A stretch of 64,000 bases of DNA from Algoriphagus sp. (lineage in GTDB: Bacteria; Bacteroidota; Bacteroidia; Cytophagales; Cyclobacteriaceae): positions 818 to 64,817 of the forward strand of contig NZ_JAMWZB010000020.1 of assembly GCF_024305035.1 (NCBI RefSeq), given 5' to 3'. The notes beneath the pieces were generated by a model. The model was given only the letters and a program-made list of their open reading frames with translations, searched no databases and was not told the DNA's origin. Shown here in pieces: positions 54,139-63,633 of this stretch; positions within the stretch are counted from its first letter, which is position 1, and each line of letters opens with the position of its first letter. Position numbers and translations under genes: made by a program.

Positions 54139-55185
54139 ATGAAAATTCTACCTTATCAGCCGGATCAAAGCGGAATGGCTTACTCGGTCGGGGTCACCCT
54201 GGATCGATTTATCAAACTCAAACAAAGCGATTTCCCTTTTGCCTCCGGCGAACTCTCCCAGCTTTTGCGGGATATCGCTTTGGCCGCCAAGATAGTCAAT
54301 CGCGAAACGAATCGGGCCGGATTGGCTAATATCGGCGGAGCTTTTGGCCAAATCAATGTACAAGGCGAAGAGCAGCAAAAACTTGATGTTATTGCAAACA
54401 TCCGATTTATGCGCGCTTTGAGCAAGGGTGGCGAAGTTTGCGCCATTGTTTCGGAAGAAGAAGACGCGGTGATTGATCTTCAAAACAATTCCGGGAAATA
54501 TGTCGTAGCCATCGATCCGTTGGATGGTAGTTCAAATATTGACGTCAATATCAGTATCGGGACGATTTTTTCAATTTACCGCAGAAAAACACCCATTGGT
54601 TCTCCTATCCAAGAAGAGGATATCATGCAGCCGGGCAGTGAACAGGTAGCCGCGGGATATGTGCTGTATGGCTCCTCTACCATGCTCGTGTATACCACCG
54701 GATTTGGCGTAAACGGCTTCACTTATGAGGCGTCTTTGGGAGAATTTTTCCTTTCACACCCAGATATCCAGGCTCCGAAAGATGGAAAAATCTATTCCAT
54801 TAATGAGGGCCTGGAAAAACAGTGGTTCTCTGAGATTAAGAAATACATTCAAACCTGCAAAGAACGCTACTACTCTGCCCGATATATTGGATCCTTGGTC
54901 GCTGATTTTCATCGAAATCTACTTAAAGGAGGGATTTACCTTTATCCGGGAACCCAAAAAAACCCGAGTGGCAAACTCAGGCTTTTGTATGAAGCCAATG
55001 CTTTGGCATTTATTGCTGAGCAGGCTGGGGCCAAAGCTTCGGATGGTTTTCAGCGGATTTTAGAGATTCAACCCACTTCCCTTCATCAGCGGACTCCACT
55101 TTTCATCGGCTCTGATACCATGGTCGATGAGGTACTCAGGTTGATCGCAAAATCCAATCAATCCATCTCCGCTTGGAACCTCTGA
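54139..55185 (+). CDS. fbp: Fructose-1,6-bisphosphatase, class I
   Basis: This 348-residue enzyme of gluconeogenesis removes the 1-phosphate of fructose 1,6-bisphosphate. Metal-binding motifs are SEEED (about 110-114) and [13 protein letters not shown] (about 125-137). The substrate-binding region GIYLYPG and [16 protein letters not shown] lies further on. Relatives usually begin near [12 protein letters not shown], so the ATG at 54175 (codon 13) is an alternative start. It is transcribed away from aspartate kinase. It fits the glucan operon in the window as part of carbohydrate storage and synthesis. Confidence 0.94.
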   Translation: MKILPYQPDQSGMAYSVGVTLDRFIKLKQSDFPFASGELSQLLRDIALAAKIVNRETNRAGLANIGGAFGQINVQGEEQQKLDVIANIRFMRALSKGGEVCAIVSEEEDAVIDLQNNSGKYVVAIDPLDGSSNIDVNISIGTIFSIYRRKTPIGSPIQEEDIMQPGSEQVAAGYVLYGSSTMLVYTTGFGVNGFTYEASLGEFFLSHPDIQAPKDGKIYSINEGLEKQWFSEIKKYIQTCKERYYSARYIGSLVADFHRNLLKGGIYLYPGTQKNPSGKLRLLYEANALAFIAEQAGAKASDGFQRILEIQPTSLHQRTPLFIGSDTMVDEVLRLIAKSNQSISAWNL

Positions 55186-55246
55186 AAGGATTCCCATTGA
55201 GCTTTCCATGAGGATGTATTATCTTGTGAGCTTAAATACTGAATCT

Positions 55247-56428
55247 ATGAAACTATCCCCCTATTATCCATTACTCTCGGGAGTAGTTGGAGCAGCTTTG
55301 CTTTTCTCTTGTGAGTCCAAAGAGGTCGATCAAGCGGTCTTGGAAGAGCAAGAGGAAACCGTGGATGCAACATTTGCGACACAAACAGATGAAATGCTGA
55401 TCAAGCTTGATACCCTGTATTCGGATTTTGAAAGTCCATGGGGTATGACTTGGCTCCCTGACGGAAAAATGCTGATCACTGAACGAAAAGGAGAAATCTT
55501 AATTTTCGAAGATGATGCCTTTACCGGACAAAAAATCCAAGGACTTCCGGAGGTTCATGAAGTCAATCAAGCTGGACTGCTCGATGTCGCTATTCATCCA
55601 AAATACGATGAAAATGGCTGGATTTACCTCGCTTACGCCAAGCCTTTTCCAGATAATAAAGGAGCCTTGACGATTATGCGATTTAAGCTTGACGGAATCA
55701 ATGCCATAGAACAGGAAGAACTGATCACTGCCATGCCCGAATGGGAAGGTGGACGACACTTCGGGAGCAGAATCGTATTTGACAATGAGGGATACCTTTA
55801 TTTCTCCAACGGAGACAAAGGAAATAAGCCTGAAAACGCACAAGATCTGACCAATGCACACGGTAAAATCCACCGAATCCATGACGACGGAAGTATTCCT
55901 GCGGATAATCCATTTGTAGATGAAGAAGGCGCTGTTGGCTCCATTTGGACTTATGGAAACAGAAATCCACAAGGACTGGTTTACGACAAAGCCAATGATC
56001 GAATTTGGGAAGTAGAGCACGGACCACAAGGAGGTGATGAGCTCAACCTGATCCAAAAAGGGAAAAACTACGGTTGGCCGGTGATCACTTACGGCATTAA
56101 TTACGATGGCACGCCGATTACTGAAATTACTGAAAAAGAAGGAATGGAGCAACCTGTGACTTACTATGTCCCCTCAATTGCAACTTGCGGAATGACCTTG
56201 GTGACTTCGGATAAATATCCCGCTTGGAAAGGTGATATTTTGATCGGAGCATTGGCCAAAATGCACATCAACCGGGTGGATATGGAAGGAACAGAGGCGC
56301 TTTCTCAGGAAGTAATGTTTCAAGACATCGGACGGGTAAGAACAGTTTCCGAAAGCCCTGATGGATACCTCTATGCGATCACCGAAGGGACTGGACTTTT
56401 GGTAAAGCTACTCCCTGTGAATGAATAA
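55247..56428 (+). CDS. PQQ-dependent sugar dehydrogenase-like lipoprotein
   Basis: This 393-residue lipoprotein has a hydrophobic leader ending in the lipobox LLFSCES (Cys at about 23), which supports the ATG at 55247 over the longer frame from 55208. The body is a six-bladed propeller of the soluble glucose/aldose dehydrogenase family. Motifs are ESPWGMTWLPDGKMLITER, LLDVAIHPKYDENGWIYLAYA, and GNRNPQGLVYD with EVEHGPQGGDELN, the PQQ/calcium region. It oxidises aldoses in the periplasm if PQQ is supplied; PQQ genes are not in the window. Monocistronic, with a terminator. Confidence 0.88.
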   Translation: MKLSPYYPLLSGVVGAALLFSCESKEVDQAVLEEQEETVDATFATQTDEMLIKLDTLYSDFESPWGMTWLPDGKMLITERKGEILIFEDDAFTGQKIQGLPEVHEVNQAGLLDVAIHPKYDENGWIYLAYAKPFPDNKGALTIMRFKLDGINAIEQEELITAMPEWEGGRHFGSRIVFDNEGYLYFSNGDKGNKPENAQDLTNAHGKIHRIHDDGSIPADNPFVDEEGAVGSIWTYGNRNPQGLVYDKANDRIWEVEHGPQGGDELNLIQKGKNYGWPVITYGINYDGTPITEITEKEGMEQPVTYYVPSIATCGMTLVTSDKYPAWKGDILIGALAKMHINRVDMEGTEALSQEVMFQDIGRVRTVSESPDGYLYAITEGTGLLVKLLPVNE

Positions 56429-56445
56429 TCCTTTTAAAATTGACA

Positions 56446-56480
56446 AAGGCTCTCAGAATTACGCTGGGAGCTTTTTTTTA
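56446..56480 (+). terminator. Terminator of the sugar dehydrogenase gene
   Basis: GCTCTCAG (56449-56456) pairs with CTGGGAGC (56464-56471), with one G-U pair, followed by a T run. Confidence 0.82.
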
Positions 56481-56486
56481 TGGCTA

Positions 56487-58667
56487 TCAGACATTCCACC
56501 AATAGGTGAATTTCAGCACGATTGATCGGTTTTTGGTGTAAAAAGGAGCAGGAAGGTAATTATCCGTGTACACAATAAAGAGATCCGAAGCCGGCTGGAA
56601 TCGCCACTGAAACCGGGTATTCAAATTGATATTTTCGATCTGTTCATTGTACTGGACAAATGCCGTGAAAAATAACGTATTGGTCATGGTCACATCCACT
56701 CGTGGACCGATCAGCCAAAAGTTGGTGGTTCCCCAGGGCTCAGGCAAAATGATCCGATTGTAATTGGTATTCATCGCGATGCTCACAAAGGGCTGAAAGC
56801 GATACCCCATCTCCGTGCTGACATTGTAGCGATTGCCATCGGCATAATAGCCTCCCATTCGGGTGGAAAAACTATAGGTAAATAAACTCTGTGGCTTGGA
56901 CGCATACTCTGTCCCCCAAGCTCGCCAAGTATGATTGGTTCCTGCCGGGAGTGTTTGCCCAGAAAAATTGGTAGGGTCAAAGGGCCGCTGCAGTTTTACA
57001 AAATCATAGCCCGCCCACAGCATAAACGTACTTTGACTTCGCCATTTGACATTGTAGGCAGCAAAAGTGGTATTATCCGTTTGTTCCCCTTTGGTGTTAA
57101 AGAAAAAAGTCGTCCCTACATCCGGTCCATGACTTAGGATTTTTTCGCTTTTGGGAAACCAGCGATAGCCCAGTGTGGGTGAGATTTTGTAAAATCCGTT
57201 TCTGGGGACAAAACCTACTTCAGCCGTATAGTTTTCCGATACATACTCATGCTGCCAATTCCAGGTAAGATTTCCGGAAGCATACCTCAAGTTTGCTGCA
57301 TGAACAAATCCATCCTGACTTCCATCCGGCCCAAAACTTTTTAGCAGCATGGCCTTTCCCGTCCACAGGTTATTGGAAGAGGCGAGATTATATTCAAGAC
57401 CAAGGTTTCGATTATACTGACTGTAAATGGGATGCTCAGATTCAGGATTTGGATTGTAATTGAGTGACTGTTTATTGATTACAATTCCTGTAATATTGGA
57501 GCGGGCGCCTACTTGGCGTTGCAAAGCCATCACGGTGAAATTCTGGGATGGCAAACCTTCGGAATCTACTCCTCCTGTCTGCATATTCATCGCTCCGATT
57601 CTCCAGTCCTTGTTGATTTTTCCACTCAAGCGAGCACCAAACTCAATAGGTGAATTAAGGCCGATCCTCCTCGAGAAAAATGGCCGGATGGTATTGTATC
57701 CGAAATTGGCAAATAGGTCACCATTTTCAAGAAAAAACTGTCTCCGCTCGGGAAAAAACAATTCAAATCGATCCAGATTGGTCACTTGACGATCGACTTC
57801 AACTTGGGAAAAGTCCGGATTAACCGTCAAATCCAAATTCAAAGAGGAGGTCAAAGCAATCTTCGCATCCATCCCAAATTCCCTCCGGTATTGATTCTCT
57901 CCCCGATTTTCTTGGTCTTTGGAAATTCCACCCAATACGTACGGAATCACCGAAATATTAGCTCCCGCCTCCGGCGGCGCCTCATCCCAAACCAACACCC
58001 CTGTGTAGGCTAGCGAGGCCGAAGGAAACTGACGAGGGACCGGAGCCCAACCCGACTTTTCGGTAGTTTTCAGATCCAGTCGAGAAAAATTAATCCCCCA
58101 TTCTTTGATCCCTTTTTTGTAGCGAATGGATTTAAAGGGAATGGCTGCCTCAAAGACCCATTTATCTTCGTAATTGGTGACTTTTGAGGTCCATTTATTA
58201 TCCCAACTTAGATCTACCGAACCCCCATTAAACATAATCCCATCCCACTGAGCACCGGCCGCATTGGCACCAAAAGAAAACCCATTGGTCTGATCGTCAA
58301 ACGGATCCATAAAAAGCAGGAAGTTGTCGTTTTTCCCAAAATTAAAATCCCGCCGAAGCGACTCGACCATATAAGGCCCCTCCACCGCGTGAAAATTCAC
58401 CACGATCAAATACAAATTCTGATCATCATAAGTCATGCGGACGTCCGTTCTAACCTGGGCAAAACTGGTATCCATCGGCGTAATCATAAAAAAATCCGTC
58501 GCCACTTCGGCCTCTTGCCAAGCTTGCTCATTGAGCACTCCATCGATGACAATCGGAGAATTTGCTTTTTTCATAGTTAAGCGATAGCTGTCATTGATTT
58601 TCTGGGCCAAGAGCATTTGCGTAAATAGGAAAAAACCAAAACTTAGGGAAATTAACTTGGTAAGCAT
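56487..58667 (-). CDS. DUF5916 outer membrane protein with CBM9-like N-terminus
   Basis: This 726-residue exported protein has a signal peptide (1 to about 21, ending LLAQ). An N-terminal CBM9-like domain (about 30-225) contains IVIDGVLNEQAWQEAEVATDF and later GINFSRLD. The long C-terminal part (about 235-726) is amphipathic beta strand ending in an aromatic-rich strand KFTYWWNV, typical of an outer membrane barrel. DUF5916 proteins are common in Bacteroidota, and their role is not established. It lies 44 nt behind the TonB-dependent receptor and is probably co-transcribed with it. Confidence 0.85.
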   Translation of the reverse strand: MLTKLISLSFGFFLFTQMLLAQKINDSYRLTMKKANSPIVIDGVLNEQAWQEAEVATDFFMITPMDTSFAQVRTDVRMTYDDQNLYLIVVNFHAVEGPYMVESLRRDFNFGKNDNFLLFMDPFDDQTNGFSFGANAAGAQWDGIMFNGGSVDLSWDNKWTSKVTNYEDKWVFEAAIPFKSIRYKKGIKEWGINFSRLDLKTTEKSGWAPVPRQFPSASLAYTGVLVWDEAPPEAGANISVIPYVLGGISKDQENRGENQYRREFGMDAKIALTSSLNLDLTVNPDFSQVEVDRQVTNLDRFELFFPERRQFFLENGDLFANFGYNTIRPFFSRRIGLNSPIEFGARLSGKINKDWRIGAMNMQTGGVDSEGLPSQNFTVMALQRQVGARSNITGIVINKQSLNYNPNPESEHPIYSQYNRNLGLEYNLASSNNLWTGKAMLLKSFGPDGSQDGFVHAANLRYASGNLTWNWQHEYVSENYTAEVGFVPRNGFYKISPTLGYRWFPKSEKILSHGPDVGTTFFFNTKGEQTDNTTFAAYNVKWRSQSTFMLWAGYDFVKLQRPFDPTNFSGQTLPAGTNHTWRAWGTEYASKPQSLFTYSFSTRMGGYYADGNRYNVSTEMGYRFQPFVSIAMNTNYNRIILPEPWGTTNFWLIGPRVDVTMTNTLFFTAFVQYNEQIENINLNTRFQWRFQPASDLFIVYTDNYLPAPFYTKNRSIVLKFTYWWNV

Positions 58668-58711
58668 AGTGGGTGATTGCTGAGCGAAAGGATAGAAAAG
58701 GAAGAATTCAA

Positions 58712-61096
58712 TTACTGATTAAATCGGTAAGAAAAGGTCAGGTTTAGCTGTCTTCTCACGAATTGGGAATCCCCTTCGGTAAAGAAATTTTCCCCTTCGA
58801 TGATGAATCGGTTTCTGCGGGAATTGAAGATATCATTGGCTGTGAAAATCAATCTTCCCCGCTCTTGCAAAATCTGTTTGCTGGCTGACAGATCGATGAA
58901 GAAAATCCCCTTTCGAATCCCTTGAGCCGTTCGTTGTCTGGCATCATAATTCGCCCGAATTTGCAAATCCCAGCCATTTTCTAAAATAAATCGAGACGTT
59001 TGCCTGGCCAAAAACGAAGTGGTTTTAGCTTGGAAATCCGCCTGTACATTACTGCCATCAATATCCGCATGGAAGAAATTTAGGTTCAAGTCCAGCTTCC
59101 ACCATTCCTTGAGCTGATAATCTGCGCTGAATTCTAAACCGAAGGATTGCTCCCCAGTCAAATTGTAGGGCAAAGTCGTAGCAAATCCCTCTTCATTGAC
59201 CGTTCGAATCCGCTCGATTTTATCGGTGGTATTTCTAAAATAGGCAGTCGAAAAAAGCGTTCCCCCCTCAAAGTATTTGATATGGCCCAGTTCAAAGGCA
59301 TCGGTAAATTCAGGATCCAGATCGGGATTGCCGCTGAAGAAATTTCGCTGATCAGAGAAGGTGACATAAGGACTCAAGTCGTTGTAAACCGGACGACGCA
59401 CACGGCGAGAATAACTGAGCTGAAATGCATTTTCTTCAGAAATATTGTAGGTCAAGTGTGCACTTGGAAATAAGTTGGTGTACCTTCTAGGGTTCCGTTC
59501 ATTGGTTTCAGCTAAAATGGTTTCTACATCGGTGTGTTCGGCTCTCAAGCCTGCCTGATAAGTAAAGTCGCCGGTTTTATTCCCCAAAATCCCGTAAGCG
59601 GCCAATATATTTTCATTGTAAAGAAAAATATTATCCAAACCTGGGATGGGCAGTAATTCACCGTTTTCGGTTTCTTCTGAAACGATAAAATCATTTTCCA
59701 TTTCTCGGAAACTCGTCCGAATTCCTGTTTCAAATTTACCTTCCGAACCCAGCGGTTTTACATAGTCAAGCTGCAGTAAATATTGATTCTCAAATTCATC
59801 ATTAATCGAGGTTTGCAATAAATTCTCGCCTAGAACTTCCTCTCCTTTGGGATCAAAGCGAAACTCAGTGAAAAGCTGATCGGAGTTTTCCCAATAATTC
59901 AGATAGGTCAAAGTCCCCGTGAGTTCATGCCCCTTTTCGGCAAACGTCCGCTTATAATTGACAGCTATTTCCGAATTAGGTTCCTTTTCCTTTTCGTCTT
60001 GCCTTCGAAGAGAGTAGCCTTGAAAATTTTCGAGCGAATTCAAGTAGTCCTCATAGCGAATGTCGGTAATGCGTCGTCCGTCCGTTCGTCTCCAGAGATA
60101 GGATGCAGTTAGAATACTCTGCTCAGAGAAAAAATAATCCAATCCACCGCGGATATTATTGTTCCAGCCTCGTAGCTCCCCGGAATTTGCCTGATTCAAA
60201 ATCAAGGTATTTCCCCCTTCATAGACTTCTTGATACTGCTCACTGACATAGGGTTGATAGCGCCGGGCAAAACCGTAATTGATAAACCAGTTGATCCGGT
60301 TTTTCCGGTAGTTGAGATTGGTCGAAAAACCAAGATTCAAGGGATTTCCTGCGATTACTTCAAAGGAACCGTTGAAGCCCTGCTTGCTGTCTTTTTTCAG
60401 AATGATATTAATCACTCCCGCCATTCCCTCGGCTTCATATCGGGCCGAAGGATTGGTGATGACTTCGACCCGCTCCACGAGATTGGCCTGAAGCTGACGA
60501 AGGCCTGAGGAACCCTTGAAACTCACCAAACCCGAAGGCTTCCCATCAATCAGAATCCGAACATTTCCTGAGCCCCGAAGCGTAACATTTCCCTCCGGGT
60601 CGACTGCTACAGAGGGCAAATTCATCAAAATATCCGTAGCTGTTCCTCCTGCATTAGCCAGGTCCTTTCCCACATTGAAAATCCGCTTATCCAAGGAAAG
60701 CTCCATTAGCGTTTTTTCCCCTTGAACCACCACTTCCTCCAATTCTTTGTCCGAAGACTGAAGAAATAGGATTCCCAAATCCTGTTGTTTTTTTGAATTG
60801 GAAAGCTCAAAAAGTGGAGTTCGCCTTGACTCAAAACCCATAAATTCGATGAGGGCGTAAAATCTTCCATAGGGCAAGTCAATCGAGAAGTTACCGTTTT
60901 CCCCAGTTATTCCTCCTCCAATGAGGCTATCGGCTTCCGAATAAACTGCTACTGAAGCAAAAGGAAGGGCTTGTTTCGAATCCTGATCTTGAATTTCACC
61001 CAATAGCTTTCCTTGAGAATAGACGGAAAAACTGCCAAGCAGGGCAAAAGTGAATACGGCTAGAAATAACCGAAAGGGTAATTTTGGGGTCATCAT
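58712..61096 (-). CDS. TonB-dependent receptor with carboxypeptidase-like domain
   Basis: This 794-residue outer membrane protein has a signal peptide (1 to about 27, ending VYSQ). A carboxypeptidase-regulatory-like domain (about 28-110; LLGEIQDQDSKQALPFASV) follows. Next comes the plug (about 120-235; GTATDILMNLPSVAVDPEGNVTLRG and RVEVITNPSARYEAEGMAGVINIIL) and then a barrel ending LTFSYRFNQ. It belongs to the outer membrane beta-barrel group seen beside secreted enzymes. The substrate is unknown. ATG codons 1 and 2 are both possible starts. It leads a two-gene unit with the DUF5916 protein. Confidence 0.9.
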   Translation of the reverse strand: MMTPKLPFRLFLAVFTFALLGSFSVYSQGKLLGEIQDQDSKQALPFASVAVYSEADSLIGGGITGENGNFSIDLPYGRFYALIEFMGFESRRTPLFELSNSKKQQDLGILFLQSSDKELEEVVVQGEKTLMELSLDKRIFNVGKDLANAGGTATDILMNLPSVAVDPEGNVTLRGSGNVRILIDGKPSGLVSFKGSSGLRQLQANLVERVEVITNPSARYEAEGMAGVINIILKKDSKQGFNGSFEVIAGNPLNLGFSTNLNYRKNRINWFINYGFARRYQPYVSEQYQEVYEGGNTLILNQANSGELRGWNNNIRGGLDYFFSEQSILTASYLWRRTDGRRITDIRYEDYLNSLENFQGYSLRRQDEKEKEPNSEIAVNYKRTFAEKGHELTGTLTYLNYWENSDQLFTEFRFDPKGEEVLGENLLQTSINDEFENQYLLQLDYVKPLGSEGKFETGIRTSFREMENDFIVSEETENGELLPIPGLDNIFLYNENILAAYGILGNKTGDFTYQAGLRAEHTDVETILAETNERNPRRYTNLFPSAHLTYNISEENAFQLSYSRRVRRPVYNDLSPYVTFSDQRNFFSGNPDLDPEFTDAFELGHIKYFEGGTLFSTAYFRNTTDKIERIRTVNEEGFATTLPYNLTGEQSFGLEFSADYQLKEWWKLDLNLNFFHADIDGSNVQADFQAKTTSFLARQTSRFILENGWDLQIRANYDARQRTAQGIRKGIFFIDLSASKQILQERGRLIFTANDIFNSRRNRFIIEGENFFTEGDSQFVRRQLNLTFSYRFNQ

Positions 61097-61447
61097 AGGT
61101 TTATAGGCTGGGCTGGCAAATTAAACTTTACCAAATTAAGTAATGCAATTTAAATTTCTTTAAGCGGATTAAACCCCTAATTTTTATCAATGGCAAGAGG
61201 AAATTTTGAACCGACCAAAAGCGTGGTTCATCCTAAGAATCAGCAATCTAATTACTGACATTTACTGTCAATAATTAGATTAAACTTCGATCTATTTGTA
61301 AATTTATTTCCTTGACCATAGGATATAAATCCGGTGAATATGAGGAGAAAAAAACATAAACTCCATTTCCTCCGGATTTTGAAGCTATCCCAGTATTGGA
61401 TATTGGGGTTGACGTCCAGCCTTTATTCAACATTTAAACCAATCACT
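61097..61447. other. Divergent intergenic region with a strong dyad
   Basis: About 350 nt separate the divergent TonB receptor and the small orphan gene. It holds a 16-bp inverted repeat at 61245-61281 (annotated separately) and otherwise A/T-rich sequence. The plus-strand frame upstream of 61448 is not judged to be coding. Confidence 0.6.
61245..61281. repeat. 16-bp near-perfect inverted repeat
   Basis: AATCTAATTACTGACA (61245-61260) and TGTCAATAATTAGATT (61266-61281) pair with a single C-A mismatch around the loop TTTAC. No T run follows on either strand, so it is not a standard terminator. Confidence 0.85.
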
Positions 61448-61720
61448 ATGACTTATCAAGAAAAAGTAAAAAATGCCTTTGGGGTTTTGGAAAATGCAAA
61501 AATCCAGGTTTTCATCGCCCTGGTAAATGTAGCTATGCATTCAGAGTTCAAAGCTATAGATGAGCTATTTGAGGAGGGGGAACAGTTTTCCTTTCGAAGC
61601 AGTGACTTTGACCATGCCCTAGATCCCAATATTCAAAGCCTTCAGCATGTAGTAAAATCCATTGAGATTGCAAAGAATCAAATGTTAGGATACAACGGAG
61701 CCAATAATCTCGACCTATAG
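61448..61720 (+). CDS. Small orphan hypothetical protein (90 residues)
   Basis: The protein starts MTYQEKVKNAFGVLENAKIQVF. It is acidic and mostly helical, with EEGEQFSFRSSDFDHAL in the middle and HVVKSIEIAKNQML near the end. No signal peptide, membrane segment or known motif. The upstream part of the frame (61334-61447) is discarded because it is not conserved-looking and the ATG at 61448 gives a compact protein. It lies 167 nt downstream of a strong inverted repeat that might regulate it, and runs toward the convergent antiporter gene. I do not recognise the family. Confidence 0.6.
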   Translation: MTYQEKVKNAFGVLENAKIQVFIALVNVAMHSEFKAIDELFEEGEQFSFRSSDFDHALDPNIQSLQHVVKSIEIAKNQMLGYNGANNLDL

Positions 61721-61745
61721 GACAAGGGCTGATTTACTGAAGCGC

Positions 61746-62702
61746 TCAACGCTCCATTCCTACTAAATAACCCGTATATAACAAGTAGGTCGACAGCAAA
61801 ATAAACGCTTCCCAGCGATCCAATTTTTTACGTTTTCCAGTAAACATCGCAAAAAACAAAAAGATCGTACCTCCCATTAAGATATAAATATCCGTGTTGA
61901 AAGAAGGATTAAATCCAAGGGGACGCACTAGGCCGCTGACACCCAAAATCAGGAAAATATTGAAAATATTGGATCCGATGATATTCCCGATAGCGATGTC
62001 AGTATTTTTCCGATAAGCAGCTACCACTGAAGTGGCTAGCTCGGGCAGTGAAGTGCCCGCTGCTACGATAGTCAAGCCGATGATTTTTTCGCTGACCCCC
62101 AGCGATTGGGCCATTGAGACCGCATTATCTACCACCAGTTTTCCACCTAAAACCAAACCAGCAAGCCCGATGATTATCAGGGTCCAAATTTTAAGTGTGG
62201 AATAGTCTTTCACCGCGATTATCTCCCCTCCTTCTTCGGATTTTAATTGGGTCGCGACGTAATACAAAAATGCTGCAAAGAGAACGAGTAAAATACCCGC
62301 ATCAAATCGAGAAATTTCTCGTGTATCGTCAACGAAGTAATTATTGGCCAAGAAAAAAACCACAATCGCTGCCAAAAGGGAGTAGGGAATTTCCTTCCAA
62401 ACCGTACTGGACTGTACTGAAAGCGGAATAATCAGTCCCGATAGCCCCAAAATCACAAAAAGGTTGAAATTATTGGAACCGATGATATTGCCAAAAACAA
62501 TGTCCGGATAATTGCCCGAAGCAGCCACCACATTGACTACCAATTCCGGAGCAGAAGTGCCAAAAGCCACGATCGTCAGACCAATCGCTAAGTCTGAAAC
62601 ATTTCGTTTTTTGGCCAAGACAGAAGCTCCGTCCACGAGCCAATCGGCTCCTTTGACCAAAAGGACCAATCCGATAAGTAATAAGAGAATTGAAACTAGC
62701 AT
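61746..62702 (-). CDS. Calcium/sodium antiporter (YrbG-like, CaCA family)
   Basis: This 318-residue inner membrane protein has about ten helices and the two inverted alpha-repeats that form the cation site. The first repeat has GTSAPELVVN and IIGSNNFNLFVILG, and the second has GTSLPELATS and IIGSNIFNIFLILG. The paired glutamates and asparagines that bind Ca2+ and Na+ are intact. It exchanges cytoplasmic calcium for sodium or protons. The start at 62702 (MLVSILLLLIGLVLL) agrees with the family. The gene stands alone between convergent and upstream neighbours. Confidence 0.92.
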   Translation of the reverse strand: MLVSILLLLIGLVLLVKGADWLVDGASVLAKKRNVSDLAIGLTIVAFGTSAPELVVNVVAASGNYPDIVFGNIIGSNNFNLFVILGLSGLIIPLSVQSSTVWKEIPYSLLAAIVVFFLANNYFVDDTREISRFDAGILLVLFAAFLYYVATQLKSEEGGEIIAVKDYSTLKIWTLIIIGLAGLVLGGKLVVDNAVSMAQSLGVSEKIIGLTIVAAGTSLPELATSVVAAYRKNTDIAIGNIIGSNIFNIFLILGVSGLVRPLGFNPSFNTDIYILMGGTIFLFFAMFTGKRKKLDRWEAFILLSTYLLYTGYLVGMER

Positions 62703-62810
62703 AAAGACGATAGGCGGTTAAGACTCCTTCAATAAATTGCGCAAATGTAGATGGAAAAAAGTCACATTTCAGTTAATAGTCTACATTTAATTTTTTTACT
62801 TTCCTCGTTT

Positions 62811-62829
62811 AGCTAATTTTTAATTAGCT
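62811..62829. repeat. Short A/T-rich hairpin downstream of the TspO-like gene
   Basis: AGCTAAT (62811-62817) pairs with ATTAGCT (62823-62829), 13 nt past the TspO-like stop on the minus strand. Without a T run it is at best a weak terminator. Confidence 0.35.
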
Positions 62830-62841
62830 GAAAATCAAATT

Positions 62842-63633
62842 TTAAGTAAAGTTCCTTGGATTGAAAGGATTGGATTTCCGGTTTTTGAATCCATGGTAAG
62901 AACTATAGAGAAATATCAACGCTGTACCGGCCAAGGCCGAAAATTGTAAGGATGGGATTTCTCCCCAATGTCTAACAGCAATAGCCACCAAAGCCCATAC
63001 TCCCACCAAAGCAAATTCACGCATAGAGCGGGCATAAATCATCCACAAATTCAATCCTGTCGCCACTAAAATCATGATGATAGTATATGTGAGTTCGTCC
63101 AGTCCCCCTGTCCAACCTATCTTAGCCAGATAAGCCGAAAAATTGGCGATGGTAGCTACCGCAATCCAGCCTGAATAGAGGCATATTGGCCACCAAATCC
63201 AACCAATGATGAAGCGGGGTGCATGCCAGCGCTCCATATTCAGCCGTAGAATGATCATAACCAAAGAAGCTAAAATTCCCAGCATAATCACTACGCTCCA
63301 TCCTGTCTGCTCAGTCAGCCAAAACCAAAGCCAAGCACCATTGAGCAGATTGGCAAGAATCAAAAAAGGTCCCATTTGGAAGATATATTGGCTTTCACCC
63401 TGACTGAAAGCGGACTTGACCAGGTAAATCGCTTGAGCAGTCAAACTCAAAAATATCAAACCCCAAATCGAAAAAGCATAGGATGCAGGTGTAAAGAAGT
63501 TTTCATATTCCCTGCTCAAAGAGCCCACTGTATTGCCGTTGATTCCGACCGAGTTGACCCGGTAATTCCAAAACATGAGTGCCAATAAGACTACCAAATT
63601 GATGATTGCGAGGACTTTTTGAGACTTTTTCAT
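62842..63633 (-). CDS. Tryptophan-rich sensory protein (TspO/MBR-like) membrane protein
   Basis: This 263-residue membrane protein has seven or eight hydrophobic helices rich in tryptophan. FTPASYAFSIWGLIF (about 47-61) and NGAWLWFWL resemble the first repeat of TspO/MBR proteins, which bind porphyrins or tune stress responses. It is longer than classic TspO (about 160 residues), matching the extended bacterial subgroup. It overlaps the upstream flavin oxidoreductase gene by 4 nt (ATGA), which hints at a shared redox or light-stress role; that is inference. Confidence 0.8.
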   Translation of the reverse strand: MKKSQKVLAIINLVVLLALMFWNYRVNSVGINGNTVGSLSREYENFFTPASYAFSIWGLIFLSLTAQAIYLVKSAFSQGESQYIFQMGPFLILANLLNGAWLWFWLTEQTGWSVVIMLGILASLVMIILRLNMERWHAPRFIIGWIWWPICLYSGWIAVATIANFSAYLAKIGWTGGLDELTYTIIMILVATGLNLWMIYARSMREFALVGVWALVAIAVRHWGEIPSLQFSALAGTALIFLYSSYHGFKNRKSNPFNPRNFT

